Shown: positions 51,169 to 60,629 of the stretch, piece after piece
Layout of the letters: each line of letters begins with the position of its first letter
Position numbering within the stretch: the stretch's first letter is position 1
Assembly: GCF_900129755.1 (NCBI RefSeq)
Contig: NZ_FQWT01000003.1
Span: 1-64,000, forward strand
From: Chryseobacterium oranimense
GTDB lineage: Bacteria > Bacteroidota > Bacteroidia > Flavobacteriales > Weeksellaceae
Length of the DNA stretch: 64,000 nt
Reading direction: 5' to 3'
Program-made: the position numbers and the translations under genes
Notes under the pieces: generated by a model
Seen by the model: only the letters and a program-made list of their open reading frames with translations
What the model was told of the DNA's origin: nothing
Databases searched by the model: none

Positions 51169-51453
51169 TTAGCAGGTAGATCCGCATGAAAGCAACTGGA
51201 TATGCACTACTCCGTTGATCACGCACTGTACATTGCACAATGTAGTGCCTACAAGCTGACCTGTAGCATTTACTGCGCCACCAACGGTATTGCCTACACC
51301 GGTTACGACACCTCCAACGATAGTGCCCACGCCGCCTACTGCTCCGGTAACTACTCCGCCCAGACCGCCGATAACACCACCGATGTTATCGAATATTCCG
51401 TTACCTGAAATTGTCTTCAACTCGTTTCTGTTCAATTTTTTTAAGTTTTTCAT
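51169..51453 (-). CDS. Bacteriocin-like peptide with double-glycine-type leader and glycine-zipper core
   Basis: 94 residues. The N-terminus MKNLKKLNRNELKTISGNG resembles the Chryseobacterium leader family (K-K-L-x-R-x-E-L-K-x-I-x-G) normally cleaved after two glycines by a C39-type transporter; here the site reads G-N-G. The core is almost wholly Gly/Val/Ile/Thr with a repeated G-x-x-x-G/GGV pattern (residues 20-66), then 'LCNVQCVINGVVHIQLLSCGSTC' with four cysteines. It stands as a single gene with its own terminator; no transporter or modification enzyme is next to it. Confidence 0.7.
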   Translation of the reverse strand: MKNLKKLNRNELKTISGNGIFDNIGGVIGGLGGVVTGAVGGVGTIVGGVVTGVGNTVGGAVNATGQLVGTTLCNVQCVINGVVHIQLLSCGSTC

Positions 51454-51802
51454 GATAATAAATTTTTTTTGTGATTATTACATCACTAATTTATGAATAA
51501 TTATAATATGAAAGAAATATTATGATAAAAAATATTTATTAATTTACATTTAATTAACATAATGACTATTTAATGCATATATCATTATTTAAAAACTGAA
51601 TTGTTTCCGTGATAAATAGCGCTACTGTAGTTTAAAACTCTGAAGAATTAAATTGATGAGAATTATTTCAGATAAAGGAGTATTCCATGTTGAAAAAGAA
51701 CTGTAAACCAAGAAAATTACTTAAATGGCTTAATTTTAGATTAGAAATATTTAATTATTGTTATTAAATATGTAATGAGGATAACAATCAAAATTATGAC
51801 TT
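51454..51802. other. 349-base AT-rich divergent intergenic region
   Basis: No gene. Must hold the promoters of the leader-peptide gene and the AsmA gene, but neither strand shows a full TTG/TAnnTTTG pair. TAATTTACATTTAATTAACATAATG and similar stretches are typical AT-rich spacers. Confidence 0.4.
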
Positions 51803-54694
51803 ATGGAAAGGTTTAAAAAAATAATTTTGAAGATTCTGAAATGGACAGGAATTTCAATAGCGTCAATTCTGTTTTTAATGTTTATTCTTCCCATTCTGTT
51901 TCCGGGAACTATTTCTCAGCAGGTAAAAATATTTGCCAACAAGCATCTTGCGGGAAAACTCGATTACAAGAAAACCCATCTTACTTTTTTCCGGCACTTC
52001 CCTTCCCTTACTGTTTCTGTGGATAACCTTGTTTTGCAGGGCTCAAAACCTTTCCAAAATGATACCTTACTTACAGCAAAAGAAGTGGCAGTAGGAATCA
52101 ATCTGAAAAACCTGATCTTCAACCGTGAAGTAAAGATCGATGAAATTTATGTAACCGACGCCAATGCAAATGTTTTTGTAAACACGAAAGGAGAAGCCAA
52201 TTATAACGTATATGTTTCAAAACCATCGGCAAAACCCAAAGACAGTACAGAAGCCGGAGCCTCTATAAAGCTGGATCTTATTAAATTCAAAAACTGGAAT
52301 ATCAGATACAACGACCATTCGGCCAGAGTTCTTGTTGATGCCAAAGGCCTGAATTATACCGGAAAAGGAGGTTTAAGTGAAGATATTTTCGACCTTCAAA
52401 CCAATCTTGATATTGATAAAGTAGATTTCAGTCTGAACAGGATCTATTACGCGAAACAGAAAACCTTACATGCGGACCTGATCACAAGAATCAACACCAA
52501 TGCCTTAACTTTTGTGCTGAAAAAAAATGAATTAAGAATCAACGAACTTCCTTTAAAATTCATAGGATTTATCAGTATTTTGAAAGACGGATACAATATG
52601 GATATCAAGGCGGCATCTGAAAAAACCACGATCCGGGAAATGATCTCCGTTCTGCCCCCGCAATACCTGGATTGGGCAAAAGATACCAAAATTGAAGGTA
52701 ACAGTGATCTGTATTTTCACATTAAAGGCAGATTCAGTGAGCCGAAAAAAATCAAGCCGAGAGCCAAAGTCCGTCTTTTGGTTAAAAACGGCTTCGTATC
52801 CAACGGGAAGGCACCCGTTCCGATGAACAATCTTAATATGGATCTGAATATAGATCTTCCTTCGCTGGATGCCAATCAGCTGGGTGTAGATGTAAAGAAA
52901 CTGAGTTTTGATCTTGGCCCGAATAATAATTTCAGGGCTTACATAAAAACCAAAGGCCTTAATGAAATGCAGGTCAATGCTGATATAAAAGGAGCTGTAG
53001 ACCTTCAGACACTTGATCAGGCACTAGGCTTGAAAGATATTGATATTCGCGGGCTGATGGATACCAATATTAAAGCCAATGGCATATTCAGCCTGGATAA
53101 AAAATTATTTCCGAAAACGAATGGGTACCTTCATCTTAAAAATGGGCTGGTTAAAACAAAATATTATCCCAACCCTATTCAAAACATCAATTTGATCGCC
53201 AATATTGTAAATACTGATGGTACTTTCAGGAGTTTGGGCGTTAAACTGGATCCTTTCAGCTTCGATTTTGAAGGAAACCCTGTCTTTGTAAATGCCGACC
53301 TGCAGGATTTTGAAGATCTTTTGTATAAAGTCCGGGCAAAAGGTGTTTTAAACGTAGGAAGAATTTATAAAGTCTTTGCCAAAAAAGGATTCGATATCAG
53401 TGGATTGATTATGGCAGATCTTTCCCTAAACGGAAGACAGAGTTATGCCACTACCGGCCAGTATAGCAAGCTCGATAACAAAGGAACTCTGATTTTGAAA
53501 AACATCAAAGCCACCACAGAATACCTTCCGAAATCATTTTTCATCCGGGAAGGAAACTTCAGGTTTGAGAACGAAAAAATGTGGTTCAGAAAATTTTTGG
53601 CCACCTATGGAAAATCTGATTTTGCCTTAAATGGCTACCTCCTGAATACCATCAACTATTTTATTGAAAGAAAAGGAACTCTGCATGGAAAATTCGGGCT
53701 GAACTCCAATTATATCCTGATTGATGAATTCATGGCGCTAAAAAACGGCGATAATACAGATAAATCCATTGAAGTGGAATATGCAAAAGTAGAAAACCCG
53801 AAAAGCAGCGGTGTCGTCATTATTCCGAAAAACCTTGATGTTTCTCTGGAAGTCAATACAAAAAAAGTTGAATTCAAAGGATTAATGCTCAATCATCTTA
53901 AAGGAAATGCCTCCGTGAATACCGGCGAAGTTTATCTTAAAAACACTTCATTTGATATCATCGGAAGCCGTATGAATATAGATGCCCGCTATCAGGATGA
54001 ATCTCCCCTGACGGCTAATTATGATGTATCCCTTAAAGTTCAGGATTTTGATGTACAGAGGGCATATAAAGAAATTGATATGGTCCGGGAAATGGTAACT
54101 GCAGCAAAGAATGTAAAAGGAATCGTTTCACTCAATTACAAGCTGAAAGGTGATTTTGATAAGAATATGAGCCCTATTTATCCGTCTCTGGAAGGTGGAG
54201 GAATTGTTAACCTCCGGGATGTGGAAGTAAAAAATTTAAAAATGCTTTCTGCCGTAGGCGATAATCTTGGGGCCAAAGCCTTTGATAATCCGGATATGAA
54301 AGGCGTAAATATTGAGACCCACATCAAGAATAACCTGATCCATGTAGATAAATTCACTTTTAAAGTCTCTGTTTTGAGACCTTCAATAAGCGGAACAACA
54401 AGCTTCAACGGATTGCTGGACTTAAGGGTAAGAGTCGGGCTGCCTCCGGGTGGGTGGATTGGTTTTCCTATTGTGGTCACCGGAACCCACGCCAAGCCGA
54501 AAATTAAAATCTTCAGTAAAACCGGTCAGGGAATCATCGATGCTTTATACAATAAAAAATCCAATAAAGTGATCCGTGAAGAAAGACGTGCTGAAAAGAA
54601 AACAAGGCGCCAGCAGCGAAAAGAAAAAGAAGCCCAGGAGCAGAAAGCCAAAAATGCAGAAAACCGCATCAATAAAGAGCTTAAAGAGAAGTAA
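51803..54694 (+). CDS. AsmA-like envelope protein
   Basis: 963 residues. One N-terminal membrane helix (about 13-35), then the AsmA start 'GTISQQVKIFANKHLAGKLDYKKTHLTFFRHFPSLTVSVDNLVL', a very long repetitive beta-rich region, and the conserved C-terminal block 'GTTSFNGLLDLRVRVGLPPGGWIGFPIVVTGTHAKPKI'. The last 45 residues are highly basic and Glu/Gln-rich. AsmA/YhdP-type proteins form bridges that move phospholipids between membranes. Single-gene unit. Confidence 0.88.
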   Translation: MERFKKIILKILKWTGISIASILFLMFILPILFPGTISQQVKIFANKHLAGKLDYKKTHLTFFRHFPSLTVSVDNLVLQGSKPFQNDTLLTAKEVAVGINLKNLIFNREVKIDEIYVTDANANVFVNTKGEANYNVYVSKPSAKPKDSTEAGASIKLDLIKFKNWNIRYNDHSARVLVDAKGLNYTGKGGLSEDIFDLQTNLDIDKVDFSLNRIYYAKQKTLHADLITRINTNALTFVLKKNELRINELPLKFIGFISILKDGYNMDIKAASEKTTIREMISVLPPQYLDWAKDTKIEGNSDLYFHIKGRFSEPKKIKPRAKVRLLVKNGFVSNGKAPVPMNNLNMDLNIDLPSLDANQLGVDVKKLSFDLGPNNNFRAYIKTKGLNEMQVNADIKGAVDLQTLDQALGLKDIDIRGLMDTNIKANGIFSLDKKLFPKTNGYLHLKNGLVKTKYYPNPIQNINLIANIVNTDGTFRSLGVKLDPFSFDFEGNPVFVNADLQDFEDLLYKVRAKGVLNVGRIYKVFAKKGFDISGLIMADLSLNGRQSYATTGQYSKLDNKGTLILKNIKATTEYLPKSFFIREGNFRFENEKMWFRKFLATYGKSDFALNGYLLNTINYFIERKGTLHGKFGLNSNYILIDEFMALKNGDNTDKSIEVEYAKVENPKSSGVVIIPKNLDVSLEVNTKKVEFKGLMLNHLKGNASVNTGEVYLKNTSFDIIGSRMNIDARYQDESPLTANYDVSLKVQDFDVQRAYKEIDMVREMVTAAKNVKGIVSLNYKLKGDFDKNMSPIYPSLEGGGIVNLRDVEVKNLKMLSAVGDNLGAKAFDNPDMKGVNIETHIKNNLIHVDKFTFKVSVLRPSISGTTSFNGLLDLRVRVGLPPGGWIGFPIVVTGTHAKPKIKIFSKTGQGIIDALYNKKSNKVIREERRAEKKTRRQQRKEKEAQEQKAKNAENRINKELKEK

Positions 54695-54752
54695 TTAGAT
54701 AAAATGCCGGGTTTTATCTTATAAATCAGAGGTATTTTTTAATCAGAATTTG

Positions 54753-54779
54753 TATTTTTGTTGATATATTTTGTATCAA
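54753..54779 (+). promoter_or_regulatory. Promoter -7 and palindrome at the S24 repressor start
   Basis: TATTTTTG (54753-54760) matches the -7 element; directly after it TTGATA (54761-54766) and TATCAA (54774-54779) form an inverted repeat over the likely transcription start and the first base of the ATG. No clear -33. Confidence 0.5.
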
Positions 54780-55561
54780 TGTCAATTTTCTCAAATAATA
54801 TTCGCTTTTTAAGAGATAAAAGAAGCCTCTCCCAGCAATCCGTAGCCAATGAGCTTGCTATTTCCCGTGTACGGTATTCCAAATACGAAAACGGAGTATC
54901 CGAGCCGCCTATCGGGCTGCTTGTAAAAATAGCCAAATACTTCCATGTAAGTATTGATCTGCTGGTTTCTGTAGATATCTGCAAATATCCGGTGGAAGAT
55001 ATGCTGAAGCTTCCGGATAACAGGATCGTACTGCCGGTAGCCGTAGATGACCTGGGAAATGATACGATAGAAATTATTCCGCAGAAAGCATCAATGGGAT
55101 ACCTGGAAGGATACAGTGACGTTGGGTATATAGAAAGCCTTCAGAGGATAGCACTGCCATTCCTCACTAACGGTAAATACAGGGCATTCCCGGCAGACGG
55201 AGATTCTATGCCGCCGTTTAGAGATGGTTCTTATATTGTAGGAAAATATGTAGAGGGAGTAGATGAGCTTAAACCAGGAAAAACTTACGTTTTCATCACT
55301 TTAAATGACGGAATTACCTATAAGCGTTTTAAAGAAAGAAAAGGAAACAGCATTTGTGTAAGTGCAGACAATTCATTCTACGAGCCGTACGATATTCCTT
55401 TCGAAGAAATTGTTGAGATCTGGCAGTATGCATCAGGGATTTTCCCTGAAGATTTTGAGCCCGGAGATTATGATAATTATAATTTTAAAGAAATGTTTCG
55501 GGAACTGAAACAGGATATCAAGCAGCTGGATAAAAAATTGTCCGTCCGCCGTAAATCTTAA
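54779..55561 (+). CDS. XRE/S24 (LexA-like) repressor
   Basis: 260 residues: HTH_3 domain ('LRDKRSLSQQSVANELAISRVRYSKYENG', 11-39) and a C-terminal S24 peptidase domain with catalytic Ser143 in 'PADGDSMPPF' and Lys182 in 'ITYKRFK'. No obvious Ala-Gly cleavage site precedes it ('KASMGYLEG' is the closest). Such proteins replace LexA as damage-responsive repressors in many Bacteroidota. The frame begins at TTG 54758, inside the promoter; ATG 54779 is the real start. AlkB follows 19 bases downstream. Confidence 0.88.
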   Translation: MSIFSNNIRFLRDKRSLSQQSVANELAISRVRYSKYENGVSEPPIGLLVKIAKYFHVSIDLLVSVDICKYPVEDMLKLPDNRIVLPVAVDDLGNDTIEIIPQKASMGYLEGYSDVGYIESLQRIALPFLTNGKYRAFPADGDSMPPFRDGSYIVGKYVEGVDELKPGKTYVFITLNDGITYKRFKERKGNSICVSADNSFYEPYDIPFEEIVEIWQYASGIFPEDFEPGDYDNYNFKEMFRELKQDIKQLDKKLSVRRKS

Positions 55562-55580
55562 AAATATAAAGCGTAAAGGT

Positions 55581-56192
55581 ATGGACCAGCTAAGTTTATT
55601 TAATGCAGACGAATACTTCCGGTTTCCGGAAGAGCTGCTTGAATATACACCGCATTTCCTGCCTGCACACGAAGCTTCTGAGCTTGAAGGGTTCCTTCTT
55701 CGCACCGTTCCCTGGAAACAGAGAACCCAGAAAATGTATGATAAAACAGTTCTGACACCCCGGCTGACTGCATGGTACGGAGATGAAACCAAAACATACA
55801 GGCTGGGAGGAAACTCCTTCAATGTCAATCCGTGGCTGCCGGAATTGTTAGCTTTGAAGCAGCAGATAGAAAAATCATCCGGCTATCAGTTTAATTCCGT
55901 ATTACTGAATTTATACCGTAACGGAAACGATTCCGTAGCCTGGCACCGTGATAAGGAAAGTGAACTGGGAAACCGCCCTGTAATTGCTTCAGTAAGCCTT
56001 GGACAGGTAAGGAATTTTGATTTCCGGAAAACAGATCAGCATCAGAACAGGTACAGCCTGCCGCTTCAGCATGGTTCATTGCTGATTATGAAAGGAGATT
56101 TGCAGGAACATTGGGAACACCGCATTGCCAAATCTGTCAAAACGATGAAACCACGGATCAACCTTACTTTCCGGATGGTTCATGAAATATAA
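55581..56192 (+). CDS. alkB: AlkB-type alpha-ketoglutarate-dependent DNA dioxygenase
   Basis: 203 residues with the Fe(II) ligands H122-x-D124 ('AWHRDKESELG') and H180 ('EHRIAK'), and the 2-oxoglutarate-binding Arg in 'RINLTFR'. It repairs N-alkylated bases by oxidative demethylation. N-terminal 'LTPRLTAWYGD' is the nucleotide-recognition lid of the ALKBH2/AlkB group. Operon with the S24 repressor suggests damage induction. Confidence 0.93.
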   Translation: MDQLSLFNADEYFRFPEELLEYTPHFLPAHEASELEGFLLRTVPWKQRTQKMYDKTVLTPRLTAWYGDETKTYRLGGNSFNVNPWLPELLALKQQIEKSSGYQFNSVLLNLYRNGNDSVAWHRDKESELGNRPVIASVSLGQVRNFDFRKTDQHQNRYSLPLQHGSLLIMKGDLQEHWEHRIAKSVKTMKPRINLTFRMVHEI

Positions 56193-56197
56193 GTGTT

Positions 56198-56971
56198 TTA
56201 CTTTTCCAGTTGAATCCATACAGGAGCATGGTCACTGCTTTTCGTCCAGCCGCGGACATGCTTGTCAACTCCGCCCGATTGCAAACTAGAATGAAGATAC
56301 GGACTTAAAAGAATATGATCCAGCCTTATCCCTGCATTCCGGTCATAGGCTTTATACAGGTAATCCCAGAACGTATAGATCGTTTCATCGGGATACAGGG
56401 TCCGTATAGAATCAAGCCAGCCTTTACTCAACAAATCTTTGTATGCTTTTCTGACTTCTGTCCTGAATAATGCATCATTTTCCCAACGTTCAGGCTTATA
56501 AACATCTTTTGCTTCAGGAATAATATTAAAATCCCCGATGAGAATCGCAGGGAGTTCCATTTTAATAAGCTGATTCGTCCGTTTTTTCAAACGTTTGATC
56601 CATTCCAGTTTATAATCAAACTTAGGTCCCGGATAAGGATTTCCGTTGGGGAGATAAAGACAGCATATAACCATCTGGCCAATAATAGCTTCCAGATACC
56701 GGCTCTGAACATCTTCAGGATCTCCGGGTAAACTTCGCTGAACTTCTGTAATTTCCAGACCTTTGGCAAGAATAGCTACTCCATTCCAGCTTTTCTGTCC
56801 ATGCCATAGAGCTTCATATCCTGCCGCGTTGATTTCTTTTAAAGGGAAACGTTCCTGCGGAGCTTTTAACTCCTGAAGGCAGACGATATCCGGCTGTGCT
56901 TCTTCCAGCCATTGCAGCAAAACCGGTAACCGGCCGTTGATTCCGTTCACATTATATGTTGCTATTTTCAT
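56198..56971 (-). CDS. xth: Exodeoxyribonuclease III
   Basis: 257 residues from ATG 56971; the frame is open to 57115 but the family begins 'MKIATYNVNGINGRLP'. Motifs: Asn in 'NVNGI', Glu in 'CLQELKAP', the 'GDFNIIPEAKDV' block, and 'SSDHAPVWI' at the end. It cleaves at abasic sites and trims 3' ends in base-excision repair. Converges with alkB. Confidence 0.95.
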   Translation of the reverse strand: MKIATYNVNGINGRLPVLLQWLEEAQPDIVCLQELKAPQERFPLKEINAAGYEALWHGQKSWNGVAILAKGLEITEVQRSLPGDPEDVQSRYLEAIIGQMVICCLYLPNGNPYPGPKFDYKLEWIKRLKKRTNQLIKMELPAILIGDFNIIPEAKDVYKPERWENDALFRTEVRKAYKDLLSKGWLDSIRTLYPDETIYTFWDYLYKAYDRNAGIRLDHILLSPYLHSSLQSGGVDKHVRGWTKSSDHAPVWIQLEK

Positions 56972-57140
56972 GTTGGGTTGATTTAAGACCTCTATTAATT
57001 TCACTAAGGCAATAACTATTCCATCATACTGACCATCAATATAGTATTGTGAAAATAAAAAGCATATTTTTAAATTAAAATGAAATTCAGGTTTATATTG
57101 GCATAATTTCTTCATTATTCTAAAAATAAAACCTTATCCC

Positions 57141-57368
57141 ATGTTAAATAGAAATTTTACAAAAGCGGAATTCATATTGAATAATGAAAATCAGTATCAG
57201 TTAGAATTTAGCATAAAGGAAATCGGCCAGGGATCGAATCTCACGGTTGAAAGAAAAAATGAAAACGGCGAGTATGAAACCATTCAGGCCATGATTACCA
57301 GGCTGAACGACCAGATTTTTATAAAATGGAGTGAACCTTTCGACGGCAGATTAATTTTCGAAAAATAA
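57141..57368 (+). CDS. Small unknown protein
   Basis: 75 residues, cytoplasmic, with alternating polar/hydrophobic residues that suggest a small beta fold ('YQLEFSIKEIGQGSNLTVERKN', 'IKWSEPFDGRLIF'). No family recognised. Eight bases before the next small gene, so the two form a unit. Confidence 0.5.
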   Translation: MLNRNFTKAEFILNNENQYQLEFSIKEIGQGSNLTVERKNENGEYETIQAMITRLNDQIFIKWSEPFDGRLIFEK

Positions 57369-57376
57369 AATATCTT

Positions 57377-57607
57377 ATGAAATACACCGAAGCATTAGAA
57401 TATAAAAAAGAAGCTGTAAAAAAAGCGGATGAATCCGTAATTCAGAATTATCATATTATTATTACACCGGCTGATACTGGAGAAAGTGCAAAATATGTCG
57501 AAGATTTTTCGAAGAATCCAGATCAGTTTAATGACAGCAGCTGTAAACAATACAGCTCAACTGATGACTATGAAGTGGTAAGTTTCAGGAAAGAGCCGGA
57601 AGATTAA
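57377..57607 (+). CDS. Small unknown protein
   Basis: 76 residues, acidic, one Cys, no signal. 'ALEYKKEAVKKADESVIQNYHIIITPADTG' starts with a helix followed by a strand. No family recognised. Co-directional with the gene 8 bases upstream. Confidence 0.5.
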   Translation: MKYTEALEYKKEAVKKADESVIQNYHIIITPADTGESAKYVEDFSKNPDQFNDSSCKQYSSTDDYEVVSFRKEPED

Positions 57608-57769
57608 CGGTTCTTCTACCCTTTCCAGGCAACTATTTTCTTCATGGAAAATAATCTTCAGAATATATAGTTCCCTTGTTCGCAGCTACCACACGAATAC
57701 CCGGAATTGCAGGCTGGTCCTATAATTGCAACTATCAGATAACAAAATCAACACTAAATTATAATTATT

Positions 57770-58336
57770 ATGGAAACTAAAAAAACAGCAAGAAAAACAA
57801 CGTCGAAAACTACAGCGAAAAAAACAGCAAAGACGCCTGCTAAAAAAGATGCAGCCAAACAATTGAAAGATCTGTTTGAGGATTCGCTGAAAGACATCTA
57901 TTGGGCAGAAAAAGCTCTTGTAAAAGCACTTCCTAAAATGCATAAAAATGCTACAGACAAAAAGCTGAAAACGGCTATTGAACAGCATCTTAATGAAACG
58001 GAAATCCATGTGAAAAGACTTGAAGAATGCTTCGCTTCTCTCGGAAAAAAAGCCCAGGCTAAAAAATGTGATGCCATGCAGGGATTGCTGGATGAAGGAA
58101 AAAGCATCATGGAAGAAACGGAAGCCGGACCCGTAAGAGATGCAGGGATCATTGCTGCAGCACAAAAAGTGGAACATTACGAAATTGCTACTTATGGCTC
58201 ACTTGCCGCATATGCCAAAGTTCTTAAAGAGAAAGACTGCTTAAAGAACCTTCTAGCGACTCTCAATGAAGAAAAAAAATGCGATCAGCTGTTAACTAAA
58301 ATTGCCGATACTGCTCTTAACAGCAAGGCTAAATAA
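57770..58336 (+). CDS. YciE/YciF-type ferritin-like protein (DUF892) with Lys/Ala-rich N-terminus
   Basis: 188 residues. The first ~32 residues are repeats of K/T/A (histone H1-like), then a four-helix ferritin-like domain with Glu and E-x-x-H type positions ('LFEDSLKDIYWAEKALVKALPKM', 'EQHLNETEIHVKRLEECF', 'GIIAAAQKVEHYEIATYGSLAAYA', 'TLNEEKKCDQLL'). DUF892 proteins are linked to general stress. The basic tail suggests DNA binding, as in Dps-like proteins. Confidence 0.85.
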   Translation: METKKTARKTTSKTTAKKTAKTPAKKDAAKQLKDLFEDSLKDIYWAEKALVKALPKMHKNATDKKLKTAIEQHLNETEIHVKRLEECFASLGKKAQAKKCDAMQGLLDEGKSIMEETEAGPVRDAGIIAAAQKVEHYEIATYGSLAAYAKVLKEKDCLKNLLATLNEEKKCDQLLTKIADTALNSKAK

Positions 58337-58356
58337 TCATTACAGCAGTACATAAA

Positions 58357-58381
58357 GAGCCCTGTCAAAGGGCTTTTTTTA
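58357..58381 (+). terminator. Terminator of the DUF892 gene
   Basis: AGCCCT (58358-58363) pairs with AGGGCT (58369-58374), followed by a run of T. Confidence 0.88.
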
Positions 58382-58413
58382 TGCATATAATTCCGGATGC
58401 CAGCACTGATATA

Positions 58414-58443
58414 TTGATTTATAAAAGCTGATGTTTACCTTTG
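58414..58443 (+). promoter_or_regulatory. Promoter of the 3-methyladenine glycosylase gene
   Basis: TTG (58414-58416), 19-base spacer, TACCTTTG (58436-58443). It fits the consensus exactly and places the start near 58450, after the first ATG of the open frame (58431). Confidence 0.8.
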
Positions 58444-58457
58444 CAGTAACTTTAAGT

Positions 58458-59078
58458 ATGATCAAAAAAATGAAATTAAAGCTTCCCCTTTCCTATTATC
58501 TCAACCAGGACGTCATTTTTCTGGCTAAAGACCTTCTGGGGAAAGTACTTTTTACCGAAATTGACGGAGATGTCACGGCTGGCATCATCGTGGAAACCGA
58601 AGCCTACTTCGGGGTATTGGATAAAGCTTCCCATGCTTACGGAGGCCGCCGTACCAGCCGTACAGAAACATTATACCATCCTGGCGGTGTTTCCTATGTT
58701 TACTTATGTTATGGGATCCATCATCTTTTTAATATCGTAAGCTCCGTTGAAGACGAGCCGCATGCTGTATTGGTGAGAGCTGTAGAACCTTTAATCGGGT
58801 CTGATATTATGGAGCTGAGACGAAATATGCCTGCCTCCAGGCCTGCTATTTCATCAGGACCGGGCTCGGCAGCTAAGGCTTTAGGTATTGACCGTTCTTT
58901 CAATAAAAAAGATTTGACTGAACATGAAATATGGATTGAAGATCACGGCATCAGATACGCTGCTGATAGCATTGTAGCCGGCCCAAGAATCGGGGTGGCT
59001 TATGCCGAGGAAGATGCCTTGCTGCCATGGCGTTTTTATGTAAAAGGAAATAAGTATGTAAGCAAACCAAGATCCTGA
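58458..59078 (+). CDS. 3-methyladenine DNA glycosylase (AAG/Mpg family)
   Basis: 206 residues from ATG 58458 (ATG 58470 also possible). Motifs: 'YYLNQDVIFLAKDLLGKVLF', the catalytic Glu in 'IVETEAYFG', 'YHPGGVSYVYLCYGIHHLFNIV', 'HAVLVRAVEP' and 'GPGSAAKALGI'. Excises alkylated purines, including hypoxanthine and 3-methyladenine. The promoter lies after the first ATG of the frame, so the longer form is excluded. It shares the region with other repair genes. Confidence 0.95.
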   Translation: MIKKMKLKLPLSYYLNQDVIFLAKDLLGKVLFTEIDGDVTAGIIVETEAYFGVLDKASHAYGGRRTSRTETLYHPGGVSYVYLCYGIHHLFNIVSSVEDEPHAVLVRAVEPLIGSDIMELRRNMPASRPAISSGPGSAAKALGIDRSFNKKDLTEHEIWIEDHGIRYAADSIVAGPRIGVAYAEEDALLPWRFYVKGNKYVSKPRS

Positions 59079-59114
59079 TCATTCCTGTTTTTGATTCATT
59101 TAAAGTTTACTAAT

Positions 59115-60512
59115 TTATATTTGTCCCGCTTTCAGCATCAGATAATGCAGGTCTGTATTTTTAATAAAAGGCGGTAAAAGCTCTCTCCCCGGGCCGTACA
59201 CTGCTACTTCCACATAATCCCCGGAATGGTCCATGCTGATCCAGCCGACAGAATTATGTTTTTTTTGAATTTCCGAATACGCTTTAAAAGGAAGTTTCTT
59301 ATAGTTGTAAATTCCTCCTTCCTGTCTTTCAAGTCCTGAATAAAAGCTGAGCAAATGTTTCGCTTCATCATCAGCAAGACTTATTGTGTTGGTCTCATAG
59401 ATCCAGTCTTTTATCTGCTGAAGATTAAAATCAGAATGAATGGCATTCAGGATGTATTCGTTTGTAAATTTATAATTGGAAATGCTGTTAAAATTCTGGG
59501 TAGCATCAGGACCGTAAATCGTTCCCGGATTGGCATTACCATGATCTGTGGTGATTATTACCAGCGTATTCTGGTCTTTTTCTGCAAAATCAATTACCGT
59601 TTTTATCGCTTCATCAAAAGCAAGCTGGTCATGGATTAAAGCTGAAATATCATTGGCATGGGCTGCCCAGTCAACTTTTCCGCCTTCGATCTGTAAAACA
59701 AAGCCTTCTTTATGATCTTTCATCTGGTCAATTGCAGTTTGAGCCATTTCAGCAAGGGATGGGGTTTGCTGCAGCTCAGGAATATTTTTTCTGTCGATGG
59801 AATATGGTAAAGCTCCGGAATTGAATATTCCTAAAACTTTCTTACCCTTTTCTGCTTTATTAAGATCAGCTTTACTTTTAAGGATCTGGTAGCCTTTCTG
59901 TTGGCATAGACTATAAACATCCTTCTTATCTTTTCTTTTTAAAGGATTAAAAAATTCATCTCCGCCGCCCATCATCACGTCAAAACCTATTTCAGCATAC
60001 ATTTCGGCTATTTCATTTTCTGCATTTCTGCTGTCGGAATTAACGCAAAAACCTGCAGGAGTGGCATGGGTAATGGTTACTGTTGTTACGCAGCCTGTTT
60101 TTTTTCCTGCTTTTTTAAATTTTTGCCAGACCGGGATATGCTTTTCTCCGTTGGCTCCGATATTAAGAACACCATTCCTTACCCGATAGCCTCCCCCAAA
60201 AGACGAACTGGCTGCAGCAGAATCGGTAACAATAGAACTTGCAGAAGCAGTATCCATCAATGCCCTGGAAACTTTGTTTTCAAGATACAGGCTCATCCAG
60301 TTTCCGTTCTTGCCCAGGATATTCTGAGAATACAGATTGGCCATGGCAAGGGTTCCGGAACTCATTCCATCACTGATCATGAAAATAATATTTTTTGCCT
60401 TGTTTTTAGGATCGGGAATTTCTTTTACTCCATTGGCAAAAAAGTCAACCGGATTTAGGGTGAATAGGCCGGACAGTAATGCTGAACCTTTTAAAAACTT
60501 ACGTCTGTTCAT
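59115..60512 (-). CDS. Alkaline phosphatase (PhoA family), Tat-exported
   Basis: 465 residues. 'NRRKFLKGSALLSGLF' is a twin-arginine signal. The catalytic Ser is in 'IVTDSAAASSSFGGG', metal ligands include Asp in 'MISDGMSS', His in 'THATPAGF', 'DHGNANPGT' and 'SMDHSGDY'. The family hydrolyses phosphomonoesters in the periplasm to supply phosphate. Single gene. Confidence 0.93.
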   Translation of the reverse strand: MNRRKFLKGSALLSGLFTLNPVDFFANGVKEIPDPKNKAKNIIFMISDGMSSGTLAMANLYSQNILGKNGNWMSLYLENKVSRALMDTASASSIVTDSAAASSSFGGGYRVRNGVLNIGANGEKHIPVWQKFKKAGKKTGCVTTVTITHATPAGFCVNSDSRNAENEIAEMYAEIGFDVMMGGGDEFFNPLKRKDKKDVYSLCQQKGYQILKSKADLNKAEKGKKVLGIFNSGALPYSIDRKNIPELQQTPSLAEMAQTAIDQMKDHKEGFVLQIEGGKVDWAAHANDISALIHDQLAFDEAIKTVIDFAEKDQNTLVIITTDHGNANPGTIYGPDATQNFNSISNYKFTNEYILNAIHSDFNLQQIKDWIYETNTISLADDEAKHLLSFYSGLERQEGGIYNYKKLPFKAYSEIQKKHNSVGWISMDHSGDYVEVAVYGPGRELLPPFIKNTDLHYLMLKAGQI

Positions 60513-60629
60513 CTTGGTAAAATTTCGTATGGCAAGTTAGAGGGTAATTTCAATTAAAGAAACAATGTTGCATTAATTAATTGTGAATTTTCATTTAAAT
60601 ATATCATCTGCTAATTCTTACAGGAATTA

